This document shows positions 56,925 through 64,000 of a stretch of 64,000 bases of DNA, in pieces (the first letter of the stretch is position 1; the number at the start of each line of letters is the position of its first letter). The notes under the pieces were generated by a model that ran no database searches, was not told the DNA's origin, and saw only the letters and a program-made list of their open reading frames with translations. A program made the translations under genes and the position numbers. Source of the stretch: Goodfellowiella coeruleoviolacea (lineage in GTDB: Bacteria > Actinomycetota > Actinomycetes > Mycobacteriales > Pseudonocardiaceae). Location: assembly GCF_024171785.1 (NCBI RefSeq), contig NZ_JAMTCK010000023.1:21100-85099 (forward strand), written 5' to 3'.

Positions 56925-58055
56925 TTGCTGGAATCAGGCTCAATTCGGTTGCGGCAGGCGTTGGCCGACACTCTGCTCGTGCAGGCCAAAATCGACAAAC
57001 AACGTCTGGTCGATGCGATCGAATGTTCGAACCGCAGTGGCGGAGGCCTCGTACTCACCGGAGACAACACGCGGGATGTGGCCGAAGACCTGTTGAACCG
57101 GCAGGGATATGCCCGGCCAGTGCTGCTCGATCGTGCACGCTACGCGGGGAAGAACCGGAAGGTCGCCGGTGAGGCATTTGACGACGGCTGGATCGCTTTT
57201 CAGCGCAGGCTTCCGCTCGCCGCGGTCATGCCGGACACCGGGTACGTCGGCGAGGGCGATGAGGCGGGCCTGATCAACCTCCTGCGCAGAGCCCGTGACC
57301 TCGCAGGAAAGATCAGTGAGGACGTTGTCGTGCCGCTCGCGCTGCACGTGAGCTGGTTGGCCGCCAACCGAGGGCTACCGGCGCTCATCGAGCACGTCCG
57401 GTCCGCCGGAGTTCCCGTCGCCGTGGCGATGGAGCACACGGGCGATCCCCTGAGCGTGCGTTACGCACTTGACGGTCTGGTGACGCTGCTCAGTTCATCC
57501 GTACCGGTCATCGTGCTGCGGTGCGACGTGTCAGCGCTGGGCGCGTTGTGCTACGGGGCGTTGGCCGCGGCGGTGGGGACCACCAGCGCGCTCCGGCACC
57601 TCTATCCGGTCGGCACCGGGTTTGCCAACCGTCCCCAGCCGGCAGCGGTCGTGCTCGGCTGCCTGGCGTACCTCTCACTGAACAAGATCGACCAAGCGGT
57701 TCAGGCTGACCCGGACAACCAGTTGTGGTGTTGCGAGTGTCCATACTGCCGTGGCAGGGCGCTCAACTGGTTGGGCTCGGCGCCCCGCCCCGAAACCATG
57801 GCCTACCTGCATTCACTGGAGACCCTCTACCAGGTCAGGAATGACATCCTGGGGCCAGGCGCCGGGCCAGTGCAGCGGCGCCGGAGTTGGTACTCCCAGT
57901 GCGACAGCGCCCTGTTCCAGCACGTCAGCATTTGCGGCACCGTCTTCGGCTGGAAGGCGCCCAAAGCTCTGGAAAACTGGCGCGATCTCCTGCGCGAGCG
58001 CGGCTACGCGTCATCCGGCCCGGTGAGGAGTCCGTCGGCAAGCAGGCGCTCGTAG
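56925..58055 (+). CDS. Divergent tRNA-guanine transglycosylase-like protein
   Basis: A 376-residue protein starting at TTG (GAGG a few bases before; no better start). Near the C-terminus it has WCCECPYCRG (C272-x-C274-x2-C277) followed after about 18 residues by MAYLHSLETLYQVRNDILG. This matches the zinc site and helix of tRNA-guanine transglycosylases (CxCxxC, then YLHHL...E.LG with the zinc His). The preceding sequence alternates strands and helices as in a TIM barrel (LVLTGDN, AAVMPDTGY, VVVPLALHVSW, VPVAVAMEHTG, VPVIVLRCDVS). The usual nucleophile motif is not identifiable. Could modify tRNA or DNA with a 7-deazaguanine, or be a non-catalytic relative. Codon usage is less GC-rich at its 5' part. 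Confidence 0.6.
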   Translation: MLESGSIRLRQALADTLLVQAKIDKQRLVDAIECSNRSGGGLVLTGDNTRDVAEDLLNRQGYARPVLLDRARYAGKNRKVAGEAFDDGWIAFQRRLPLAAVMPDTGYVGEGDEAGLINLLRRARDLAGKISEDVVVPLALHVSWLAANRGLPALIEHVRSAGVPVAVAMEHTGDPLSVRYALDGLVTLLSSSVPVIVLRCDVSALGALCYGALAAAVGTTSALRHLYPVGTGFANRPQPAAVVLGCLAYLSLNKIDQAVQADPDNQLWCCECPYCRGRALNWLGSAPRPETMAYLHSLETLYQVRNDILGPGAGPVQRRRSWYSQCDSALFQHVSICGTVFGWKAPKALENWRDLLRERGYASSGPVRSPSASRRS

Positions 58056-58615
58056 ATCAACTCGGTCACCCAGCGACTCACCGTGGTCGGGCGGGCGGTG
58101 GGGACGGGCCCGGACCGGCCTGGCTGCAGGAGTTCCAGATCATCGGCGGTGGTTCCGCGGCGTAGCACCGCCACGCCGTGCAGTTGGGCGGTGATCAGGC
58201 AGTGCCGGTTGGGGGCGTGGTCCTGGTGCAGCAGGATCGCGGTCGAGCCGAAGCCGACGAACCCCCCGACCGCGGACAGCACGCGCTGCCAGCCCTTCCC
58301 CTGGGCGAGAACCCCGGTGAGGCTGATGACAGGTGGCGGAACGGTGCCGTGCTGTTCCGCCCACTCCTCCCACATCGCGATCGACATCCGGTCGGTGACC
58401 GGACCCCAACCCGCCGTCACCCGTGCCGCGTGCGCTTGCCAGTCGACGGTGGCGACCACTGCCACGCGTTGCCCGAACAACGCCATGCGCTCCACAACCG
58501 TCCCGTCCCAGTCCAGCAGGCGCGCGGCCTGGACGAGCGGACCGGCGACCGGCAGACGGGTGCCAACGCCCCTCGACGGCGCGGCCGACAGGCAGAGCCC
58601 GTTGTCTCCCGGCAT
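58004..58615 (-). CDS. Hypothetical protein overlapping the TGT-like gene tail to tail
   Basis: A 203-residue protein. The ATG at 58615 is chosen because AGGAGG lies six bases before; a GTG at 58630 is inside that site. Visible are alternating strands (VVERMALFGQRVAVVATVDWQAHAARVTAGW), a conserved-looking ISLTGVLAQGKGWQRVLSAVGGFVGFGSTAILLHQDHAPNRHCLITAQLHGVAVL core, and a C-terminal basic/helical TTVSRWVTELIYERLLADGL. No family recognised. Its last 52 bases overlap the end of the convergent gene at 56925-58055, unusual at this gene density and suggesting a long-standing pair. Confidence 0.6.
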   Translation of the reverse strand: MPGDNGLCLSAAPSRGVGTRLPVAGPLVQAARLLDWDGTVVERMALFGQRVAVVATVDWQAHAARVTAGWGPVTDRMSIAMWEEWAEQHGTVPPPVISLTGVLAQGKGWQRVLSAVGGFVGFGSTAILLHQDHAPNRHCLITAQLHGVAVLRRGTTADDLELLQPGRSGPVPTARPTTVSRWVTELIYERLLADGLLTGPDDA

Positions 58616-58784
58616 CCGCGTCCTCCTCACCTCGTGATCGTGTCAGGGCGTCCGCAACGCCGATGTAGTAGTACGCCAATCCAGGCCCGCCCGCAGGCCC
58701 GGACCGCCACCCGCGGGTGGGTTGATCGCACCCGTGCGTCGTGACCTGTTCCCGCGCGCCCCTCGGGAACAGCAGAGCGGATGC

Positions 58785-59642
58785 CTAGCTGGACAGGCCC
58801 ATTCGCTGGGCGAACGCGGACATCTGGTCGAGCTGCTGGTCCAGGCTGCCCGGGGTGGTCGCCACCAGGATGCGGGTCACGCCCTCCTCGGCCAGTTCCT
58901 CGACCGCCTCGGTGGACATGGTGATCGAGCCCCAGCGGGTGTACTCCAGGGCGTTCGGGTCGCGGCCGGACTCGGCGGCGGTTGACCGGGCGAGGGCGAG
59001 CTGGGCGTGGCGCTCGTCGTCGTCGAGCGCGCCGCCGGGGAAGTAGCCGTCACCGCGGCGGCCGGCGCGGCGGGCCGCGGCCCGGCTCGACCCGCCGATG
59101 TGGATCGGCAGGTGGGGTGTGCCAACGGGTTTCGGGAAGCAGCAGATGTTGTCGAAGTCGAAGAACTCGCCGTGGAAGCTGACGCCGTCCTCGCCGCCCG
59201 CCCAGAGCAGCCGCAGCACGTCGATGGCCTCGTCGGCGCGCCGGCCGCGGGTGGCGAAGTCGACGCCCACCGCGGCCGCCTCACCCGGCAGCGTGCCCAG
59301 CCCCACGGTCAGCAGCCGCATCCGCCCCTTGGCCAGCACGTCGACGGTGGCCAGGCGCTTGGCCAGGACCACAGGGTGGTGGTACGGCAGCAGCAGCACG
59401 CCCGTGCCCAGCAGGATCCGCCGGGTGGCGGCGGCGAGGAAGCTCAGGCTGTCGAGCGGGTCGGGGTAGGGCAGTGCCGTGGGCAGGTCGGTGGCGCCGT
59501 ACTTGGCGCCCGGGTACAGCACGATGTGCTCCTGCAGGTACAGCGACTCGAAGCCGCGCTCCTCGGCGTGCTGGGCGAAGGCCACCATGGCGTCGGGGTC
59601 GGCGCCCAGGTACGGCGTGCTGTAGTTGATCGCGAACTTCAT
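58785..59642 (-). CDS. LLM class F420-dependent oxidoreductase
   Basis: A 285-residue luciferase-like TIM-barrel enzyme using F420 (or FMN). MKFAINYSTPYLGADPDAMVAFAQHAEERGFESLYLQEHIV at the start, LLGTGVLLLPYHHPVVLAKRLATVDVLAKGRM with the cis-peptide/cofactor region, GVDFATRGRRADEAIDVLRLLW, and IHIGGSSRAAARRAGRRGDGYFP are family signatures. Likely oxidises an alcohol or reduces an imine/ketone. ATG at 59642 is preferred to 59675 as members start MKFA. GGGGA precedes it. No co-directional partner is close; the 105-bp region 58680-58784 shows nothing. Confidence 0.9.
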   Translation of the reverse strand: MKFAINYSTPYLGADPDAMVAFAQHAEERGFESLYLQEHIVLYPGAKYGATDLPTALPYPDPLDSLSFLAAATRRILLGTGVLLLPYHHPVVLAKRLATVDVLAKGRMRLLTVGLGTLPGEAAAVGVDFATRGRRADEAIDVLRLLWAGGEDGVSFHGEFFDFDNICCFPKPVGTPHLPIHIGGSSRAAARRAGRRGDGYFPGGALDDDERHAQLALARSTAAESGRDPNALEYTRWGSITMSTEAVEELAEEGVTRILVATTPGSLDQQLDQMSAFAQRMGLSS

Positions 59643-59745
59643 CCTCGGTTCCCCTGTCGACGGCGTGTGCGCCACGGTCGGTCGCGCCGGAGCCTAGGAG
59701 TTCCCCTCGACGTCAAGGCAACCACGACGGCAAGGGCGAACGCGA

Positions 59746-59836
59746 TGTCAGGGCCCGGTGTCAGGACCCGGTGTCGGGGCCCGGTGTCAGGATCCGGTGT
59801 CGGGGCCCGGTGTCAGGGCCCGGTGTCGGGGCGAAC
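59746..59836. repeat. 13-bp tandem repeat, seven copies
   Basis: Units TGTCRGGRYCCGG with a 13-bp period begin at 59746; alternating A/G variants (GTCAGG, GTCGGG) create higher-order 26-bp units. Not a multiple of three. It lies between the LLM gene start and the end of the response regulator, so it may affect the LLM promoter. Confidence 0.8.
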
Positions 59837-59872
59837 CCGACGGTCGGGGCAACGCCGGCGCAGGGGCTCGGG

Positions 59873-60532
59873 TCAGGCGCGGCGGCGGGCGTCCTCCAGG
59901 TAGCGCAGCACCGCGGTGACCCGCCGGTCGGCGCGGTCGGTGGGGGCCAGGTCGAGCTTGGCGAAGATGCTGCGGATGTGCTTGTGCACGGCGCCTTCGG
60001 TGACCACGAGCCGCTCGGCGATGGCGCCGTTGCCCAGTCCCTCGGCCATCAGCGCCAGCACGTCGCGCTCCCGGGGGCTGAGCCGGTCCAGCCGGGTGTC
60101 CGGCCGGGTGCGGACCAGCAGTTGGGCCACGACCTCGGGGTCGATGGCGGTGCCGCCGCCGGCCACCCGGTGCAGTGCGTCCAGGAACTCCTGGACCCGG
60201 CCCACCCGCTCCTTGAGCAGGTACCCGAGGCGGGCGCCGCCGCCGGCGAGCAGGTCGGTGGCGAACGCCTGCTCGACGTAGGCCGACAGCACCAGCACCG
60301 CGAGGTCGGGCTGCCGGCGTCGCGCCTCGACCGCCGCGACGATGCCCTCGTCGGTGTGCGTCGGTGGCATCCGAACGTCCACAATGGCCACTTCGGGCCG
60401 GTGCTCGTCGACCGAGGCGAGGAAGTCGCCTGGGTTGTCGGTGGTCGCCACCACGTCGAGGGATTCCGCGCGCAGCAGCAGCGCCAGGCCCTCGCGCAGC
60501 AGCGGGTCGTCCTCGGCGATCACAATCCGCAT
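59873..60532 (-). CDS. Response regulator, NarL/LuxR type
   Basis: A 219-residue two-component regulator. The receiver domain has the acidic pair in VIAEDDPLLREGL, the phospho-acceptor Asp in VAIVDVRMPP (about residue 52), LVLSAY and LLKERV (Lys). The C-terminal NarL-type helix-turn-helix is LSPRERDVLALMAEGLGNGAIAERLVVTEGAVHKHIRSIFAKLDL. It is coupled to the sensor kinase, whose stop lies 13 bases inside this gene. Target genes are unknown; the membrane protein and ABC ATPase divergently placed at 61941-62998 are the obvious candidates. Confidence 0.93.
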   Translation of the reverse strand: MRIVIAEDDPLLREGLALLLRAESLDVVATTDNPGDFLASVDEHRPEVAIVDVRMPPTHTDEGIVAAVEARRRQPDLAVLVLSAYVEQAFATDLLAGGGARLGYLLKERVGRVQEFLDALHRVAGGGTAIDPEVVAQLLVRTRPDTRLDRLSPRERDVLALMAEGLGNGAIAERLVVTEGAVHKHIRSIFAKLDLAPTDRADRRVTAVLRYLEDARRRA

Positions 60533-61794
60533 GGCAGGCTCACCGTCAGGGTCGTGGGTCCGCCGGGGGGACTGGTCAGCGCGAACGCGCCGTCGTGCGC
60601 CTCGACCCGGCGGCGGATACCGGCGAGCCCGGACCCGGTGTGCTCGTCGGCTCCGCCGTCGCCGTCGTCGGTGACCCGCAGGCACAGCCGGTCGTCCTGG
60701 CGGCGCAGCACCACCGAGGCGTGCCGGGCGTTGCTGTGCCTGGCGATGTTGGTCAGTGCCTCGGCCACCACGAAGTAGGCGGTGGCCTCCACGGACGCCG
60801 CGCAGCGCTCGCTGGTGTCCGCGTCGATCCGGCAGGGCACCGGACAGGCCGCGGCCAGCGCGGTGAGCGCGTCGGCCAGGCTGCGGTCGGCCAGCACCGG
60901 CGGCAGGATGCCGCGCACCACCGCGCGCAGCTCGGCGAGCGCCTGCTCGGCGGCGTCCTGGGCGCGGTCCAGCGCGGCCTCGGCGTCGGCCGGGTCGCGG
61001 GCCAGCGCGCGCCGGGCCACGCCGAGCAGCACGGTGACCGCGACGAGCCGGTTCTGCGTTCCGTCGTGCAGCGACCGCTCGATCCGGCGCAGCTCGGTGG
61101 CGTGCGCGTCCAGTGCCGCGGCGCGGGTCGCGGTCAGCTGCGCGACGCGCAGGGCGAGGTCGGTGCCGGGGTCGGGAACCAGGAAGCGGCGCCCCGGCCA
61201 CGCCTGCAACCGCGCCATCGCCGGGGTGAGGGTCACCGCGACCGCGACCCAGATCACGCCGAGCAGACCGACGGCGAGCGCCCCGGACACGTCGCGTACG
61301 GTCCACAGGTCGATCGACGGTGCGGCGTCGGCCTCCGCCACCAGGTGCCACCACAGCGGGAAGGTGGCGTCCTGGACCGCCCAGATCGGCAGGGTCAGGC
61401 CGATCATGCCGAGCAGCAGCCCCAGCACCGAGTGGCAGGCCACCCAGCACAGTTCCCGCCGCACGGCGGAGTCCCGCAGGGCGGCGCCCAGCCCGGCCGG
61501 CACCGGCTCCGGGCTGACGATCTCCCGCCCGCTCCACCGGGACAGCCGGCCGCGTTCCCGGTCGGCCAGCACGCGCAGCAGCCGCAGCGCCAGCGGTGCC
61601 ACCACGAGGCCGACCCCGGCCAGGCAGGACAGGGCCACGCCGGCCAGCACGATCAGGGTGGCCAGGGCCGGCACCGCGGTGCCCAGCCCGCCGACGAGGT
61701 GTTCGAGCCCGTCCAGGCCGGTGCGGGCGCGGCCGGCCAGGTCCCACCGCCCAACCCGGCGCGGGCCCTGCGACGCGCTGTCCCGGGTCGCCAT
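60520..61794 (-). CDS. Sensor histidine kinase, NarL family
   Basis: A 424-residue membrane kinase. Four hydrophobic segments (about 43-75, 118-142, 165-190 and nearby) form a sensor module; a dimerisation/phospho-acceptor helix ELRRIERSLHDGTQNRLVAVTVLL carries the acceptor His; the ATPase domain has VAEALTNIARHSNA (N-box), VTDDGDGGA and GSGLAGIRRRVEAHDG. ATG at 61794 follows AGGAGG at 5-base spacing; a GTG at 61800 is inside that site. It overlaps the response regulator by 13 bp. Stimulus unknown; family members often sense cell-envelope stress. Confidence 0.92.
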   Translation of the reverse strand: MATRDSASQGPRRVGRWDLAGRARTGLDGLEHLVGGLGTAVPALATLIVLAGVALSCLAGVGLVVAPLALRLLRVLADRERGRLSRWSGREIVSPEPVPAGLGAALRDSAVRRELCWVACHSVLGLLLGMIGLTLPIWAVQDATFPLWWHLVAEADAAPSIDLWTVRDVSGALAVGLLGVIWVAVAVTLTPAMARLQAWPGRRFLVPDPGTDLALRVAQLTATRAAALDAHATELRRIERSLHDGTQNRLVAVTVLLGVARRALARDPADAEAALDRAQDAAEQALAELRAVVRGILPPVLADRSLADALTALAAACPVPCRIDADTSERCAASVEATAYFVVAEALTNIARHSNARHASVVLRRQDDRLCLRVTDDGDGGADEHTGSGLAGIRRRVEAHDGAFALTSPPGGPTTLTVSLPCGL

Positions 61795-61940
61795 TCGCAC
61801 CTCCTGCCTCCGGCAGACCCTAGGACATCACGTGCGTCAGCGGGCCGCCAGGCACCTGGCCGAGAAGTACAGCCTGCTGTACCTGGTCCGTCGTGCTGGC
61901 GGGATCGCCGGCCGCGGCGCCGGCTCCGTAGCGTCAGCGC

Positions 61941-62231
61941 GTGCCAGCCGACCTGCCGACCGAGGAGCGGACCGTGGCCGAGCCGTACCGCGACAGCGAT
62001 CCCCTTCCCGAGTCACCGGGCGACTCGCTGCGGTCGTCCACATCGGACAGTGGCGCTGGGGCCGGGGTGCTGCGTCCGGTGCTGTGGCTGGTGCTGGTGG
62101 TCAGCGCCGCGGGCAACGCGGTGTTCTCGTCACTGGACGACACCGTGCTCGTCGGCATCGGCCTCGGACTGGTCACCCTGGGGTGCGCCGTCGCACTGGC
62201 CGTCCACCACTACCGCCGCAGGCGCGGATGA
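61941..62231 (+). CDS. Small membrane protein, two predicted helices
   Basis: A 96-residue protein. An acidic N-terminus (about 1-42) precedes two hydrophobic segments (about 43-61 and 67-87) and a basic YRRRRG end, so the N-terminus is probably outside or the termini are both inside. GTG at 61941 has TAGCGT 7 bases upstream, fitting a leaderless start. Its stop overlaps the ABC ATPase start (ATGA). It may anchor that degenerate ATPase to the membrane. Divergent from the two-component system. No family recognised. Confidence 0.65.
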   Translation: MPADLPTEERTVAEPYRDSDPLPESPGDSLRSSTSDSGAGAGVLRPVLWLVLVVSAAGNAVFSSLDDTVLVGIGLGLVTLGCAVALAVHHYRRRRG

Positions 62232-62998
62232 ACGCCGCCGAGGCCACCGCCGACAGTCCACAGTGGATGATGAGATCACCGGCCGTGGTGGTGGACCGCG
62301 TCAGCAAGATCTACCCGACCGGCGCGCGCGCCCTGGACGACGTGTCCGTCACCGTGGCGCGCGGCACGTTCGTCGCGGTGCTGGGGCCACCCGGGGCGGG
62401 CAAGAGCACCCTGGTGCACTGCGCGGCCGGGCTGGACGCCCCGACCAGCGGCAGCACCCGCGTTGACGGGGTGGAGATCGGCGCGCTGTCCGAGATCCGC
62501 CGCGCCGAGCTGCGCCGGCTGCGGGTGGGGTTCCTCTTCGCAGCCCACAACCTGATGCCGGCGATGAGCGTCGCGGACAACATCACGCTGCCGCTGCGCC
62601 TGGCCGGCACCGCACCCGACCACGACTGGGTGCGCGCGCTGGCCGAGCGGGTCGGGCTGGCCGGTCGACTGGCGCACCGCCCGGTCGAGCTGTCCGGCGT
62701 CGAGCAGTGGCGGGTGGCGCTGGCCCGGGCGGTGGTGGCGCGGCCCGCGGTGGTGTTCGCCGACGAGCCGACCGGCGCGCTGCACCCGCGCGAGGCCGGC
62801 GCGGCGGTGGGGCTGCTGCGGGAGGTGGTGGACGGCCTCGGGCAGGCCGTGGTGCTGGCCACCCGGGACGCGGCGGTGGCGGCGCCGGCGGACCGCGTGC
62901 TGCTGATGGCCGGTGGTCGCGTCGCGGACACGGTCGAGGCGCCCACCACAGCGGCCGAGCTGGCCCGACGCGTCACCGCACTGGCGCCGGGCCGGTAG
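62228..62998 (+). CDS. ABC-type ATP-binding protein with degenerate catalytic motifs
   Basis: A 256-residue protein of the LolD/MacB ATPase type. Walker A is intact (GPPGAGKST, about residues 53-61) and Walker B nearly so (VVFADEP). However the Q-loop Gln is Ala (FLFAAHN instead of FVFQ), the signature is LSGVEQWR instead of LSGGEQQR, the D-loop is ALHPRE, and the switch His is replaced (LATRDAAV). Hydrolysis is therefore probably weak or absent although ATP may bind. It is coupled to a small membrane protein but no permease is nearby. It may act as a regulator or be decaying; a normal transporter cannot be assumed. Confidence 0.82.
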   Translation: MNAAEATADSPQWMMRSPAVVVDRVSKIYPTGARALDDVSVTVARGTFVAVLGPPGAGKSTLVHCAAGLDAPTSGSTRVDGVEIGALSEIRRAELRRLRVGFLFAAHNLMPAMSVADNITLPLRLAGTAPDHDWVRALAERVGLAGRLAHRPVELSGVEQWRVALARAVVARPAVVFADEPTGALHPREAGAAVGLLREVVDGLGQAVVLATRDAAVAAPADRVLLMAGGRVADTVEAPTTAAELARRVTALAPGR

Positions 62999-63033
62999 CC
63001 CGACCGCACCAGGAACCCGGTCACGCCGTCCGG

Positions 63034-63597
63034 TTACGGGACGCGGAAGGAGCCCAGGGCGGCGACGGCGAGGGTCTGCTCGGCGTCGTGCTGCTGGAAG
63101 GTGTCGACCTCGGTGAAGCCGAGCCGGCGTGCCAGCGCGCGCGCCCGGCTGTTGGCGGTCTGGGTCACCACCAGGACGGGCTGGTCGGGCAGTTCCCCGG
63201 CGGCGGCGCGCAACGCGGCCGTGGCCGCCTCGAACGCCAGGCCGGCACCCCAGGCGCCGCGCCGCAGCACGAAGGACAGCTCCAGTTCCCCGCCCTCCGG
63301 GGTGACGTGTCCGGGGTGGTCGGCCGAGCGGCGCCCCAGCCCCAGGATGCCGACCAGTTGGTCGGTCTGCCGGTCGGCGATGACGTAGCTGCCCGGCTGC
63401 GCGGTGGTGTTGGCCGTTCCGACGGTGTCGAGGAACCGCTCGACGTCCTCGCGGGGACGCACGCCACCCAGGTGCGCGCGGACCTCGGCGTCGGTGAAGA
63501 TCTCGACGAGCCCGTCGCGGTCGGCATCCCGCGCTTTGCGCAGGACCAGCCGGTCCGCTGGCACCGTCTGGGCGGACAAGGTCGGTGGCTCCGTCAT
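63034..63597 (-). CDS. GNAT family N-acetyltransferase
   Basis: A 187-residue RimJ/RimL-like acetyltransferase: RLVLRKARDADRDGLVEIFTDAEVRAHLGG near the start, VIADRQTDQLVGILGLGRR, ELELSFVLRRGAWGAGLAFEA (acetyl-CoA loop region) and VTQTANSRARALARRLGFTEV. It should acetylate an amine on a protein N-terminus, antibiotic or metabolite. ATG at 63597 is chosen over GTG 63615 as family members start just before the first strand, with AGGA upstream. Convergent with the ABC ATPase (35 bp). Substrate unknown. Confidence 0.88.
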   Translation of the reverse strand: MTEPPTLSAQTVPADRLVLRKARDADRDGLVEIFTDAEVRAHLGGVRPREDVERFLDTVGTANTTAQPGSYVIADRQTDQLVGILGLGRRSADHPGHVTPEGGELELSFVLRRGAWGAGLAFEAATAALRAAAGELPDQPVLVVTQTANSRARALARRLGFTEVDTFQQHDAEQTLAVAALGSFRVP

Positions 63598-63751
63598 GGA
63601 ACCCGATCCTGTCACGCGTGCTCGTCACCCGAACGGCCCTGCGTGAACGTGCAACTCGCGGGGTTTGCAAAGCAATGCCGGGAAGTTAGGTGTTGGTGGC
63701 CGGCGTCAAGAGGTGGTGGGCGAGGTGCGTCTGAGGGGGTTGAAAAGCAGA

Positions 63752-63810
63752 CAACGGAGTTCCTGTAGAACGAGTGTCGACCAAGATCACTCTGTTCGGG
63801 AACTCCGTTG
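63752..63810 (+). repeat. 59-nt inverted repeat before the IS4 transposase
   Basis: CAACGGAGTTCC (63752-63763) and GGAACTCCGTTG (63799-63810) are perfectly complementary; inner stretches GAACGAGTG and CACTCTGTTC extend the stem with a bulge. It ends 15 bases before the ATG. It may block read-through translation into transposase or form part of the IS end. Confidence 0.75.
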
Positions 63811-63825
63811 CCATACCAGTCTGTC

Positions 63826-64000
63826 ATGCCCCACACCCCACCGGACAGCGCCGGGGTGTTCGCCCCGGGACACCTGGGTGAACTCACCCAGCTCGTCACT
63901 CCCGCCCTGGTCGACCAGGTACTGTCGCTGACCCGCCGAACCCAACAGCGCGTCCGCATGCTGCCCGCCCGGGTCATGGTGTACTTCGTGCTGGCCATGG
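63826..64000 (+). CDS. IS4-family transposase, N-terminal fragment (truncated by window edge)
   Basis: Fifty-eight codons are visible, still open at the edge. The translation reads MPHTPPDSAGVFAPGHL, GELTQLVTPALVDQVLSLTRRTQQR and VRMLPARVMVYFVLAM, the pattern of the IS4 transposase N-terminal domain (PF13006): a helix with GELTxxV..LVD.VL followed by VR.LPARV.VYFVLA. The DDE catalytic domain would lie beyond the edge, so completeness is unknown. ATG start without clear Shine-Dalgarno, but with the hairpin upstream typical for repressing expression. GC content is slightly lower than in neighbouring genes. Confidence 0.8.
   Translation, partial: MPHTPPDSAGVFAPGHLGELTQLVTPALVDQVLSLTRRTQQRVRMLPARVMVYFVLAM

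Larger units (their letters stand above)
63749..64000 (+). mobile_element. IS4-family insertion sequence, left part (cut by window edge)
   Basis: Comprises a long hairpin (63752-63810) and the start of the transposase. The right end and terminal repeats are outside the window; the exact left end is undetermined and could lie upstream near 63700. No target duplication can be checked. Confidence 0.55.

Overview
The window is about 72-74% GC, with GTG starts, GGAGG-type ribosome binding sites and dense gene packing. This points to a filamentous actinomycete of the order Pseudonocardiales, though I cannot name genus or species. The best taxonomic anchor is a block that matches, gene for gene, the Mycobacterium tuberculosis region running from purE and fadE25 through Rv3267/Rv3268-type genes, rmlD, wbbL and manB. 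Here that block is spread over 35 kb by inserted genes. No tRNA, rRNA or CRISPR array was seen.

Layout. 0-6.8 kb: end of purE, a secreted serine hydrolase, an acyl-CoA dehydrogenase, DoxX, a TIGR03089 protein and an LCP ligase. 7-9.5 kb: two paralogous secreted proteins, one with a very large Gly-Lys-Pro repeat domain. 9.5-17.5 kb: a second LCP protein, rmlB and rmlD for dTDP-rhamnose, a GT4 and a GT2-GT4 double glycosyltransferase. 17.7-20 kb: a small ESX-like (type VII) substrate cluster. 20.4-24 kb: a MerR/GyrI pair and a FAD oxidoreductase-SigJ operon. 24-28.9 kb: a membrane protein and three glycosyltransferases. 28.9-32.1 kb: a YtrA-regulated ABC exporter with duplicated permeases. 32.3-35.1 kb: wbbL (rhamnosyltransferase), a Gln-rich protein and manB. 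The LCP proteins, rml genes, glycosyltransferases, wbbL and manB together look like the factory that makes the rhamnose linker and attaches wall polysaccharide to peptidoglycan.

From 35 kb the content becomes accessory: two tandem SUKH-type (SMI1/KNR4) immunity-like proteins with leucine-rich tails, an AlkA-like glycosylase, TetR and MarR divergons, a vWA/Calx-beta secreted protein, an SDR and a PPOX enzyme. Then comes an 8.5-kb two-gene operon with a 2120-residue P-loop ATPase translationally coupled to a beta-CASP metallo-beta-lactamase nuclease. Next are a beta-propeller, a lower-GC patch with a divergent tRNA-guanine-transglycosylase-like protein, an LLM oxidoreductase, a NarL-type two-component system, an ABC ATPase with degenerate catalytic motifs, a GNAT, and the start of an IS4-family transposase at the right edge.

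Two observations stand out. (1) A 110-bp intergenic element occurs three times (611-720, 13496-13605 on the minus strand, 20208-20317), always between convergent genes. It has a conserved hairpin block, then exactly 36 unconserved bases, then two DnaA-box-like nonamers in direct orientation exactly 19 bp apart. (2) The ATPase/beta-CASP nuclease operon looks like an undescribed sensor-effector pair, possibly anti-phage. Both functions are inferences.
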